Shown here piece after piece: positions 45,363 through 57,200 of a DNA stretch of 64,000 nucleotides. Source of the stretch: Hygrophila difformis (lineage: Eukaryota > Streptophyta > Magnoliopsida > Lamiales > Acanthaceae); NCBI GenBank assembly GCA_030278955.1, contig JAOANR010000003.1, positions 32,441,227-32,505,226 on the forward strand, in the 5' to 3' direction. How positions within the stretch are numbered: position 1 is the stretch's first letter; the number at the start of each line of letters is the position of its first letter. Both the position numbers and the translations under genes were made by a program. The notes beneath the pieces were generated by a model. That model did no database searches, was not told the DNA's origin, and was given only the letters and a program-made list of their open reading frames with translations.

Positions 45363-46860
45363 GAAAGCCAATCGAGTGGCTGATGCATTGAGTAGGAAGG
45401 GCCATGCATTGAATGTTGTATATCATCCCTGAAGACTGAGATGAGAGTTAGATAAGGAAGGCATTGTTACGATAACTTGTGGTATGAAGGTGAGGTTTAA
45501 CGCTATGACAATGATGCCTTCACGACTCGAGGAACTCAGATTGAGCCAAGATGTGAGTCAAGAGATGATGCACTTGAGGGCTAAGATTCGGTAGGGCGAG
45601 GCAGATGGATTCATGGTGGAAAACAGAGGAGTGATTAGATTTGGGGATTGTTGGTGTGTGCCTTTTGAGGATCAGGCGGTAAAAAGGAAGATTATGGGGG
45701 AAGCACATTGTACACCATATTCTGTACATCCTGGAGCAGTGAAGATGTACAAGGACCTGAGACAGAATTATTGGTGGAAAGGCATGAAGAGGGAGGTTGC
45801 TGAGTTTGTGTCTAAGTGCCCTACTTGTTAGAAAGTTAAGGCAGAAAACATGCGATCTTCGGGATTGTTGCAACCTTTAAAGGTTCCGGCTTGGAAGTGG
45901 GAGTCCATTGCTATGGATTTCGTTATCGGGCTACCTAAAACAAGGAACAGGTTGGACACCATTTGGGTGATTGTAGATCGTCTGACCAAGAGTGCAGTGT
46001 TTGTACCTATGAAGTTAAATTGGAGCATGCAACAATTGACGGGTGCTTACATCCAAAATGTGGTTAGACGGTTGGGTGTGCTGAGGGAGATCATTTCAGA
46101 CAGGGATTCCTGATTCTTGTCTAGATTTTGGAAAGAATTGCAGGTAGCTTTTGGCACTCATATTTGTATGAGCACGGCATGGCACCCTCAGACTTATGGC
46201 AGACAGAAAGGACCATCAGAACATTGGAAGATATGTTGAGGCCTTGTGTTTTGGATTTTCAGGAAACGTGGGAGGAACACCTACCCTTGGTGGAGTTGTC
46301 CTACAACAGCAGTTACCACGCGAGTATTCGTATGGCTCCTTTCAAGGCCTTATGCGGAAGGAAGCGCAGAACACCCTTGTGTTGGAATGATCCTTCAGGG
46401 GAATGGTGATGGGTCCCAAGCTTCTTGAGCAAACCACTGAAATTGTGTGAGTGATCAGAGACAGAATGAAGGAAGCTCAGGATCGTCAGAAGAGTTATGC
46501 AGACCTATCAAGAGGGGGGAATTGAGTCCTCGATTTATAGGTCCCTTCGAGATCATCAAGAAAGTTGGGAAGGTGGCCGATCGTTGGACTTGCCAATCAA
46601 GGTAGGGAATGTGCATAACGTTCCCATGTATCGCAATTGAGGAAGTACGTTTCCAATCCCGACAAGATCATCCAACCGGAGGAAAGTGGATTTGGATGAG
46701 AGTTTAGAATACGAGGAGTACCCTGTGGCGATTTTGGATACCAAAGAGAAAGTACTTCTCAACAAGGTGAACAAGATGGTGAAAGTACTATGGTCGAGAC
46801 ATGTTGTAGAAAATGCCACTTGGGAGACCGAGGACAGTATGATGGAGCGATATCCTTAAT
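45363..46860 (+). pseudogene. Element G RNase H end, integrase and chromodomain-like tail (decayed)
   Basis: Resumes with [17 protein letters not shown] after the D insertion, then the integrase zinc region ([22 protein letters not shown]), core WKWESIAMDFVIGLP, ISDRDS followed by a stop, TYGQTERTIRTLEDML, then GPFEI-like residues and VLWSRHVVENATWETED...RYP. It is interrupted by stops at 45831, 46111 and several frameshifts. The ASP-E spacing of the core is still readable. Confidence 0.88.
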
Positions 46861-46928
46861 TGGATATGACTCCAAGTCAATGAGGTAACCTATTTAATCC
46901 ATAATCTTGCATTCGAGGACGAATGATC

Positions 46929-46943
46929 CTAAGGGGGATGGAT
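46929..46943 (+). promoter_or_regulatory. Element G polypurine tract
   Basis: CCTAAGGGGGATGGAT directly before TGTAACACCCCG, preceded by TTCGAGGACGAATGAT, a motif common at the 3' end of Tekay-type elements. Confidence 0.75.
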
Positions 46944-49492
46944 TGTAACACCCCGCTTTAATTAACCACAATTAATTTAATTAATTGTGGTTAATTACCA
47001 AAGGATTTATTATATGAATTATTTTGTAGGAATGATTTTAATGAAGTGGAAGAATAAGTGGGTTCAAACCACAAGAGAATAAGAGCTCAAGTGCTCAAGT
47101 GGGTGCAATGTGGTCAAGACAAATGGTGCAACCCTTTTTCCCATTTTTCCGGACCCGACCCGCATACCTTGACCGACCCGGATCCACTTTACTTGTTAAA
47201 AATCAGATTTTTGAGCTTGGAAAACTCATTTTCACCCCAAATTCTCCAAAATCCCGTCACCCCTTCTTGGTGAGCTAGGGTTCATGCCCAAACACCTCCA
47301 TTCTTGAATCTCTTGCTCAAATCACTTGGGGAATCCATCCTACAACTTGAGTAAGTGTTTTTCATGGTTTATTACACATTTTGGTGGAATTAGAAGTGTT
47401 TTTGGTGCGTGTTCTTGATAGTGACGGGAATGGAGCATTTTGGAGGATTTCTTGTAGATTGACTTGGATTTTGATGTTGGGTCTTCTATCGGAGCTTGGA
47501 TTTGCGTTGAGGAGCTTGAGGTAAGTTTTGAGACAATTTTTGGTTGATAATTTTGGGGGATTTCAGCTCATGAATTATGCATGTTGGTGTTGAGCACTTA
47601 TGTTGAGCTGTTGATTTTGGAGCTCAATCCTTGCCTTGTAGTGTTCTTGAAGTGTTTGGAAGCTTGCAATTGGTGTTGGAGAAGCTTGGGAGCTGATATG
47701 GGAGTGCTTGAACTCCATAAACACAAGGCAAGAGTAGGATTTAGCTTGTGGGGGAATATTGGAAGAAAATGGTGAATTTCGCGATATTCTGCCTCTGCTG
47801 AAGCTTCAGAGGTGCCACATAGCCTATGCGGCGCCTAAAAGTGGTCTGGAGTGCCGCTGCGGCACCCCAGCCCTTGAAGTCTTCAGTTTAGGCGCCACAA
47901 TGCCTTTGCGGTGCCCAAAAGGGGCTTGGAGTGCCACATTGGCGCCTCCTGTGCACCCGAACAACCCACAAACTTGAATCGGCTCTAACTTTACTCATTT
48001 CTAATCCAATTTTCGCTAACCATATATGAACCCTACTCGAAACAAGGATTTCAAATATGCAATCGGAATTCAGAGATAATGACTCCTTCAAAAATTTAAA
48101 ATAGGAATTTATAGCCCCAGGGTGTCTCTTGCGTGTCGATTCCCTGTTTTCTTCCGTTTTGCGTCCCCTTTTCGTATTTTATCATTTCTCACTCATTTTT
48201 AGGTCTTGGAATATGCTTAAAACTGATCTAGGATATGTTAGTGCCTATCATGAGTATTGATTGAACTTAGAAGATTCACCGAGCCTTAGTTTCGGATGGA
48301 ATCGTGCGTTGCTTTTATCACTATGTTTGTGAGCCGAGTGCCGATATGTGGGACGCGGCACACCCTGGAACATGTCTAACTCATGTAGTACTGTTGTGAG
48401 CCGATATATGGGGTTGGCAACCCGAATACTGTATGTAGTCTGCGGACTGATAATTTACACGAAATGTTTACGAGTCGGTATCCGACTGGACATTGTGTAA
48501 GGTGATTGTGATCAGTATGGAATTATGCTTTCGTGGATGTTAGATATCTTAACAATGTTTACGAGTCGGTATCCGACTGGGCATAGTTAGTATCTTTCCC
48601 GGGCATGTTGGCCTTCGAGAGCGAGATGCTCGAGGTTAGTACCCTCCATGACCGTAAGCCACTTATTTAAGCTGTTAGTATCCGCGGCGGGGGCAGTGTG
48701 GGTATCTCTTCTGACCATTAGGGGAGTGGACCCTATTTGGAGAGGAATACCGACCATGGTACTTAGGTTGCACGCTAGGCATACTTCTGTGCTGAATTTA
48801 GGGTAGATAGACACTTTAGGTCATAACATTTCATCTCATCATCCATCATTCATCATACATCTGTTTTGCAGTGTATGGCGTGGTTGAAGCGCCGGTATGG
48901 GACGATGTGATGTTTAATTAATTATTTAATTATGCTATTATAAACTGTTAATTAACCTCTAAAACCTTGTTCCCTGTTTCCCAGCTTTTCCTATTCTTGC
49001 TCAGTACTTTATGTATTGACACCTTGCATTTTTTCTTTCTTATAGATACTCCCGATGAGGACGCAGAGCATGATCATGGAGATGGGTTTGGGGCTGAGTG
49101 ATCTTATAGGATTGCATTGATATGTCTTGACTGAGTTGCTGTATTAGACTATATGTTATCTAGTTGTGATTAGCTTGTTATTTCTGAGCATTATCTGACT
49201 GTTTGGATTGGTTTGAGAACCGTTGTTTTGTATTCCCCTTGTATACTTGGTATTTGGAAAGGTTAACATGAGTACCGAGGTGAGGTACTGTATGTGGCTT
49301 GTAGCCGAGATTTGATGATTATGTGATAGACACGTTTTGTTGCTTACTCTGTTACTCTATTGTTAATCTGTGTTAGATTTTCTGATTACCAGGCTTCGTG
49401 TTATTGAACTTAAATTGATTGGCCAACAGTTTAAGGGAGATAACACGGCAGTGACGCCAGCAAAAATTGGTTTTAATTTTTGGGGCGTTACA
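46944..49492 (+). repeat. Element G 3' LTR
   Basis: 2549 bp, TGTAACACCCCGC to TTGGGGCGTTACA. The first 50 bp hold a TTAATTAATTGTGG inverted stretch. Inside are internally repeated words: GTGCCRC/GGCGCC blocks (47815-47950) and two GTTTACGAGTCGGTATCCGACTGG-type units near 48468 and 48557. It is distinct in sequence from the LTRs of A to D. No coding content. Confidence 0.85.
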
Positions 49493-49497
49493 GTTTA

Positions 49498-50073
49498 AGG
49501 GTTCATGCCCAAACACCTCCATTCTTCAATCTCTTGCTCAAATCACTTGGGGAATCCATCCTACAACTTGAGGTAAGTGTTTTTCATGGTTCATTACACG
49601 TTTTGGTGGAATTAGAAGTGTTTTTCATGGGTGTTCTTGATAGTGACGGGAATGGAGTATTTTGGTGGATTTCTTGTCGATTGACTTGGATTTTGATGTT
49701 GGGTCTTCTATCGGAGCTTGGATTTGTGTTGAGGAGCTTGAGGTAAGTTTTGAGACAATTTTTGATTGACAATTTTGGGGGATTTCAGCTCATGAATTGC
49801 GCATGTTGGTGTTGAGAACTTATGTTGAGTTGTTGTTGATTTTGGAGCTCAATCCTTGCCTTGTAGTGTTCTTGAAGTGTTTGGAAGCTTGCAATTGATG
49901 GTGGAGAAGCTTGGGAGCTGATATGGGAGTGTTTGGACTCCATAAACACAAGGCAAGAGTAGGATTTAGCTTATTGTGGGGGAAGATTGGAAGAAAATGG
50001 TGAATTTCGCGATATTCAACCTCTGCTGAAGCTTCAGAGGCGCCACATAGCCTATGCGGCGCCTAAAAGTGGT
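49498..50073 (+). repeat. Partial G-type LTR, direct orientation
   Basis: Matches the inner part of the G LTR (about 47277-47850) with a few differences, from GGGTTCATGCCCAAACACC to GCGCCTAAAAGTGG. It starts six bases after the end of the complete LTR. Not gene-bearing. Confidence 0.8.
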
Positions 50074-50313
50074 CCGGGTCGGTCAAGGGATGCGGGTCGG
50101 GTCCGGAAAAATGGGAAAAAAGGTTGCACCATTTTTCTTGACCACATTGCACCCACTTGAGCAATTGAGCTCTTATTCTCTTGTGGGTTTGAACCCACTT
50201 ATTCTTCCACTTCATTAAAATCATTCCTACGAAATAATTCATATAATAAATCCTTTGTTTATTAACCACAATTAATTAAATTAATTATGTGTTAATTAAA
50301 CCGGGGTGTTACA
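50066..50313 (-). repeat. Partial G-type LTR start, inverted
   Basis: The reverse complement matches the first about 225 bp of the G LTR (46944-47170). It is joined to the direct fragment within a shared TAAAAGTGG/TAAAGTGG stretch and ends GGGGTGTTACA at 50313. Element H begins immediately after, with no primer site. Confidence 0.8.
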
Positions 50314-53300
50314 CTTGTTGCCACCTTTTGACTTCCTAATTCGCTCTCTAAATGATCTATCAAATCCCTAGAAATCTAATTCTTGCGCATTTGTAATAGA
50401 ATGGCACCAAGAGGAGGACCCCGAAACCAAACCATTCCACCACAAACTAATGAAGTGCCACAACACCCCACTGAGCCAGCTCAGAACATGGGTGATCAAA
50501 ACCAAGGTGTGAAAGTGGCCCCTGTACCGAACAACATGGGCGATCGTCTGCAAAGAATCGAGAAAGTCCTGATTGCGCTAGGGAACGCGCAAGTAAACTA
50601 AGGACAAGCTGCGGCGGTGCCTCCGCCCCAGGCACGTATTAACTACTTGGCTATGGTGAATCCTTACCAGCCGCCACACTATGCCGGTGAGGAGGACCCT
50701 GCCAAGTTAGAGGAGTGGATAAGAACGTTCAACAAGTTGTTGAACGCAGTAAAATGCCCGGATGGAGAAAAGGTGCACGTGGCCTCATACTACCTGGGAG
50801 GCGAGGCAGATGACTGGTGGCAAGCCACCCAAGGGAAGTTGACTGAGGAGGAAGAGCCCTATTCGTGGGCAGAATTCATGGAGCTGCTCAGGGATCGATT
50901 CTATCCCATGAGCACAAAGGCTGCAATGTATGAGGAATTCCTATCATTGAAACAAGAAGGTCAAACGGTGCAGGAGTACTACACCCGCTTTAAGATATTG
51001 GTGCGATTTGCGCCAAGATTGGTGCCGACGATGTAGAAGAGGCGCAAAAATTCGAGATGGGGTTAAATCTGGCAATTAGAGAGGTGATCACGGGGCTACA
51101 ATACACCAACTTGCAAGCTGTGTACTATCGTGCCACGGCAGTTGAAAAGGAGAATGAGTGGAGAATCCAGATGTGGTCCCCAAGATAAAATGAATATGGA
51201 CAACAGGAATGGGAACAACACAAGGAGGAATGATTATGGGGGAGGACGAATAGACCGCAGCAAGCAAATAATGGAGGGAACAACGGGAGGATTTCCAAAC
51301 AAGGAGGCCATGTGCCACCATGCCCAAGGTGTGGCAGACCTCATCTGGCGAGGGGATGCATGAGTGCCGGACACGGGTTGAAAATATCACCAAGAGGGAG
51401 GACTTGGTTACGGGACCAACGCAACCTTGTAATCAAAATGGTCGGAATGGCAACAATCAGGGGTACCGACCCCCTCAAAATCAGAATCCCAATCAGAATC
51501 AGCGCCCTCCACAGAATCAGAACCCGAATCAGCAGAAAAATCAGAATGTGAATCAAAATCAGCAGGGCAACCAAGGACGCCCCATGGGATGACTCAATGT
51601 TATAAACCTAGAAAATGTGCCTACGCAAGGAGAAGTGATGGCATGTACATTTCATATTTTAAGTACACCCCTTAAAGTTTTGTTTGATTCTAGAGCTAGT
51701 TGTTCAATCATAGCATCAAGAGTTTTGCCTGAGTTAGATCTACCTAAGTGCGAGATAATTAGCTTAGGAATCAAAATACCTTCAGGAGAAGTAGTATCAT
51801 GCTCTAAACGTTATAACGGAATTCTTGTAGTGATCAAGAACGTAGAATTCTTTGCGAACTTGGTAGAATTTGACTTAAGGGACTTTGACGTTATACTGGG
51901 TATGGATTGGTTGTCCTAGTATAAAGCGGTGATCGAATGTCATAAACAGAAGATCGCCCTGTCAAAAAGTAGGGGAAAGAGAGTGATCTTTTACTCTCAA
52001 CCCCCTAAGAGGAGCAACAAGATTGTTAACGCCTTCAAGTTGTGTAGCTTGATGCGCAAGGGGTACGCGTTGTGTGCATGCTACGTTCACAACCTTGAGG
52101 CGGAAGAGAATAAGGTTGACAACATCCCAGTAATAAGAGAATACCCAGACGTATTTCCCGAAAACGTTCCTGGCATGCCACCTGAGCGAGATCTTGAATT
52201 CACTATAGATCTCATTCTGGGAACGGAACTTGTTCCAAAAGCTCCGTACCGGATGGCGCCGTTGGAGATGAAAGAGTTGAAGGAGCAACTCGAGGAGCTG
52301 TTGGGGAAGGGATACCTAAGGCCGAGTACTTCTCCATGAGGAGCACCAGTCTTATTTGTTAAGAAAAAGGACGGAGGATTGCGTCTTTGCATCGACTATA
52401 GGGGACTCAATCAAGTGACCATCAAGAATAAGTATCCACTACCGAGGATTGAGGATCTATTCGATCAATTGAAGGGAGCTTCGGTGTTCTCGAATATCAA
52501 CTTGAAATCTGGTTATCACCAACTGAGAATCGGCGAGAAAGATATTCCAAAGACGGCGTTTCGAACTCGTTATGGACACTACGATTTCACAGTGTTATCC
52601 TTTGGGTTAACAACGCCCTGCAATGTTCATGAATCTCAGGAATAATGTGTTTAGAGAGTTGTTGGATCAGTGCGTTGTGGTGTTCATTGACGACATCCTG
52701 ATCTACTCGAAGAACGAGGAAGAGCATTCCCAACATTTGCATCAAGTGTTAGGGATCTTGCGCAAAACTCAACTTTACGGAAAGCTGTCCAAATGCGACT
52801 TTTGGTTGAAAGAAGTAGCATTCCTAGGACACATAGTATCCGCGGACGGAGTTTCAGTAGATCCGGTGAAAGTCTCGGCAGTGACAGAATGGGTAGCGCC
52901 GACAAGTCCAATGGAAATAAGAAGTTTTCTGGGACTAGCTGGATACTATAGGCGATTTGTAAAAGGCTTCTCAAAAATCACACGTCCTTTGACCCAGTTG
53001 TTGAAGAAAGGAGTAAAGTACGAGTGGACTAGCGAGTGTGAGACGACGTTTCAAGAGCTAAAGAAACAACTCACGACTACACCTGTACTAGCTCTACCAT
53101 CAGAGAATGAGGACTTCGAAGTTTACAGTGATGCTTCAAAGGAAGGATTGGGATGCGTTTTGATGCAAGATCAGAGGGTCATTGCATATGCATCACGTCA
53201 ATTGAAACCTCACGAGGAGAATTACCCGACACATGACTTGGAGTTGGCAGCAGTCGTATTCGCTCTGAAGATATGGAGACATTATCTTTATGGGAGAAAG

Positions 53301-54184
53301 TGTCGAATGTTTACTGATCACAAGAGTCTCAAATACATATTCACTCAGAAGGAGTTGAACTTGAGACAAAGGAGATGGTTGGAGCTGATCAAAGATTATG
53401 ATTTGGAAATCTCCTATCATGAAGGAAAGGCTAATGTGGTAGCCGATGCCTTAAGTCGGAAAACCCAACATGTGGCAAATTCACTGGTGATTCCGCCGGC
53501 GTTGTACATGGACTTGGCAAGATTGAACCTGGAGCTTGTGCATTCTGGCACAGTAAATGAAGAGGTAAACGCAATGGTAGTTGAGTCGACCATATTGGAC
53601 GAAATCAAGCTAGGCCAACCGGGTGACGAGAAGTTGGAAAGAATTAAGAAGGGCATTGCCGATGGAAAGGCAATAGGGTTTGCTATCCATGAGGATGGAA
53701 GCATTCGCTACAAGGGAAGGTGGTGCGTGCCACAGAAATGTGTGGAACTGAAACAGAGATTGATGGAGGAAGGGCACAACACATAATACTCGATTCACCC
53801 CGGCGGTGACAAGTTGTATAAGGACTTAAAGAAGAATTATTTGTGGCCGGGAATGAAGAAGGAAGCGGCAGAGTTTGTGGCGAGATGCCTCACTTTCCAA
53901 AAGGTCAAAGCAGACGACAAAAATCCTTAGGATTGATGCAACCACTGGAAATCCTGAGTTGGAAATGGGATAGCATCTCGATGGATTTTGTTTCAGGATT
54001 ACTGCGATCACCTAAAGGGATGAATAAGATCTGGGTAATTGTGGATAGGCTAATGAAGACAGCCATATTTATCCCAATGAAGGACACTTGGACCATGGAC
54101 CAATTGGCACGAGCATATATTGATAATGTGGTACGACGAAATGGGGTGCCGCATGACATCATTTCTGATAGAGACAATAGATTT
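50257..54184 (+). repeat. Tandem duplication, first copy
   Basis: A segment of about 3.93 kb comprising the end of the inverted LTR piece and the H1 gag-pol. It recurs from 54257 with about 99 percent identity by eye. The offset is 4000 bp at the start and about 4018 near the end, due to an H1 deletion of about 17 bp near 51138 and small indels. Confidence 0.9.
50401..54184 (+). pseudogene. H1: decayed gag-pol, first copy of the tandem pair
   Basis: Tekay-type gag-pol beginning MAPRGGPRNQTIPPQ. Gag with capsid core (50617-51036), a frameshift after RLVPT (51030), remnants of the knuckle region, protease (FDSRASCSIIA: DSG changed to DSR), TAG after GMDWLS (51917-51919), TGA after STSP (52337-52339), RT, RNase H and integrase up to a TAA after GHNT (53784-53786), then the integrase core to 54184. 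H1 alone has a TAA at 50599 in gag, a deletion near 51138 and a 2-base loss near 52612 in RT. RT active site FIDDIL is retained (52684-52701). The 3' third of integrase is missing. Confidence 0.93.
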
Positions 54185-54256
54185 ATGTGTTAATTATGCC
54201 GCATGACAGCATATATTGATAATGTGGACCAATTGGCACGAGCATATATTGATAAT
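54185..54256. other. Patchwork junction between H1 and H2 (72 bp)
   Basis: Built from short local copies: TATGTGTTAATTA (as at 50286), TGCCGCATGACA (as at 54147), GCATATATTGATAATGTGG (as at 54113) and ACCAATTGGCACGAGCATAT with its continuation (as at 54098). It then joins TTTATTAACCAC of the second copy. Confidence 0.8.
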
Positions 54257-57200
54257 GTTTATTAACCACAATTAATTAAATTAATTATGTGTTAATTAAA
54301 CCGGGGTGTACACTTGTTGCCACCTTTTGACTTCATAATTCGCTCTCTAAATGATCTATCAAATCCCTAGAAATCTAATTCTTGCGCATTTGTAACAGAA
54401 TGGCACCAAGAGGACGACCCCGAAACCAAACCATTCCACCACAAACTAATGAAGTGCCACAACACCCCACTGAGCCAGCTCAGAACATGGGTGATCAAAA
54501 CCAAGGTGTGAAAGTGGCCCCTGTACCGAACAACATGGGCGATCGTCTGCAAAGAATCGAGAAAGTCCTGATTGCGCTAGGGAACGCGCAAGTAAACCAA
54601 GGACAAGCTGCGGCGGTGCCTCCGCCCCAGGCACGTATTAACTACTTGGCTATGGTGAATCCTTACCAGCCGCCACACTATGCCGGTGAGGAGGACCCTG
54701 CCAAGTTAGAGGAGTGGATAAGAACATTCAACAAGTTGTTGAACGCAGTAAAATGCCCGGATGGAGAAAAGGTGCACGTGGCCTCATACTACCTGGGAGG
54801 CGACGCAGATGACTGGTGGCAAGCCACCCAAGGGAAGTTGACTGAGGAGGAAGAGCCCTATTCGTGGGCAGAATTCATGGAGCTGCTCAGGGATCGATTC
54901 TACCCTATGAGCACAAAGGCTGCAATGTATGAGGAATTCCTATCATTGAAACAAGAAGGTCAACCGGTGCAGGAGTACTACACCCGCTTTAAGATATTGG
55001 TGCGATTTGCGCCAAGATTGGTGCCGACGATGTAGAAAAGGCGCAAAAATTCGAGATGGGGTTAAATCTGGCGATTAGAGAGGTGATCACGGGGGTACAA
55101 TACCCCAACTTGCAAGCTGTGTACTATCGTGCCATGGCAGTGGCACGAGTACGGCAGTTGAAAAGGAGAATGAGTGGAGAATCCAGATGAGGTCCCCAAG
55201 ATAAAATGAATAGGGACAACAGGAATGGAACAACGCAAGGAGGAATGATTATGGGGGAGGACCGAATAGACCGCAGCAAGCAAATAATGGATGGAACAAC
55301 GGGAGGATTTTCAAACAAGGAGGCCATGTGCCACCATGCCCAAGGTGTGGCAGACCTCATCTGGCGAGGGGATGCATGAGTGCCGGACTCGGGTTGAAAA
55401 TATCACCATGAGGGAGGACTTGGTTACGGGACCAGCGCAACCTTGTAATCAAAATGGTCGGAATGGCAACAATCAGGGGTACCGACCCCCTCAAAATCAG
55501 AATCCCAATCAGAATCAGCGCCCTCCACAGAATCAGAACCCGAATCAGCAGCAAAATCAGAATGTGAATCAAAATCAGCAGGGCAACCAAGGACGCCCCA
55601 TGGGATGACTCAATGTTATAAACCTAGAAAATGTGCCTACGCAAGGAGAAGTGATGGCATGTACATTTCTTATTTTAAGTACACCCCTTAAAGTTTTGTT
55701 TGATTCTAGAGCTAGTTGTTCAATCATAGCATCAAGAGTTTTGCCTGAGTTAGATCTACCTAAGTGCGAGATAATTAGCTTAGGAATCAAAATACCTTCA
55801 GGAGAAGTAGTATCATGCTCTAAACGTTATAACGGAATTCTTGTAGTGATCAAGAACGTAGAATTCTTTGCGAACTTGGTAGAATTTGACTTAAGGGACT
55901 TTGACGTTATACTGGGTATGGATTGGTTGTCCTAGTATAAAGCGGTGATCGAATGTCATAAACAGAAGATCGCCCTGTCAAAAAGTAGGGGAAAGAGAGT
56001 GATCTTTTAATCTCAACCCCCTAAGAGGAGCAACAAGATTTTTAACGCCTTCAAGTTGTGTAGCTTGATGCGCAAGGGGTACGCGTTGTGTGCATGCTAC
56101 GTTCACAACCTTGAGGCGAAAGAGAATAAGGTTGACAACATCCCAGTAGTAAGAGAATACCCAGACGTATTTCCCGAAAACGTTCATGGCATGCCACCTG
56201 AGCGAGATCTTGAATTCACTATAGATCTCATTCTCGGAACGGAACTTGTTCCAAAAGCTCCGTACCGGATGGCGCCGTTGGAGATGAAAGAGTTGAAGGA
56301 GCAACTCGAGGAGCTGTTGGGGAAGGGATACCTAAGGCCGAGTACTTCTCCATGAGGAGCACCGGTCTTATTTGTTAAGAAAAAGGACGGAGGATTGCGT
56401 CTTTGCATCGACTATAAGGGACTCAATCAAGTGACCATCAAGAATAAGTATCCACTACCGAGGATTGAGGATCTATTCGATCAATTGAAGGGAGCTTCGG
56501 TGTTCACGAAGATCAACTTGCAATCTGGTTATCACCAACTGAGAATCGGCGAGAAATATATTCCAAAGACGGCGTTTCGAACTCGTTATGGACACTACGA
56601 TTTCACAGTGTTATCCTTTGGGTTAACAAACGCCCCTGCAATGTTCATGAATCTCAGGAATAATGTGTTTAGAGAGTTGTTGGATCAGTGCGTTGTGGTG
56701 TTCATTGACGACATCCTGATCTACTCGAAGAGCGAGGAAGAGCATTCCCAACATTTGCATCAAGTGTTAGGGATCTTGCGCAAAAATCAACTTTACGGAA
56801 AGCTGTCCAAATGCGACTTTTGGTTGAAAGAAGTAGCATTCCTAGGACACATAGTATTCGCGGACGGAGTTTCAGTAGATCCGGTGAAAGTCTCGGCAGT
56901 GACAGAATGGGTAGCACCGACAAGTCCAATGGAAATAAGAAGTTTTCTGGGACTAGCTGGATACTATAGGCGATTTGTAAAAGACTTCTCAAAAATCACA
57001 CGTCCTTTGACCCAGCTGTTGAAGAAAGGAGTAAAGTACGAGTGGACTAGCGAGTGTGAGACGGCGTTTCAAGAGCTAAAGAAACGACTCACGACTACAC
57101 CCGTACTAGCTCTACCATCAGAGAATGAGGACTTCGAAGTTTACAGTGATGCTTCAAAGGAAGGATTGGGATGCGTTTTGATGCAAGATCAGAGGGTCAT

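Larger units (their letters stand above)
32690..49492 (+). mobile_element. Element G: old Tekay-type retrotransposon in plus orientation (host of D)
   Basis: Decayed gag to RNase H at 32690-34657, interruption by D, the rest of RNase H and integrase at 45363-46860, polypurine tract at 46929-46943 and 3' LTR 46944-49492. The 5' LTR, leader and most of gag are missing; palindrome and T-rich sequence replace them. Protein similarity to the A-D family is lower than among those elements, so this is a separate, older subfamily. Confidence 0.85.

Noticed and set aside
47581..47977. Short plus-strand ORFs in the G-type LTR
   Set aside because: They lie inside a 3' LTR, are not preserved in the partial copy at 49498-50073, and show no domain.
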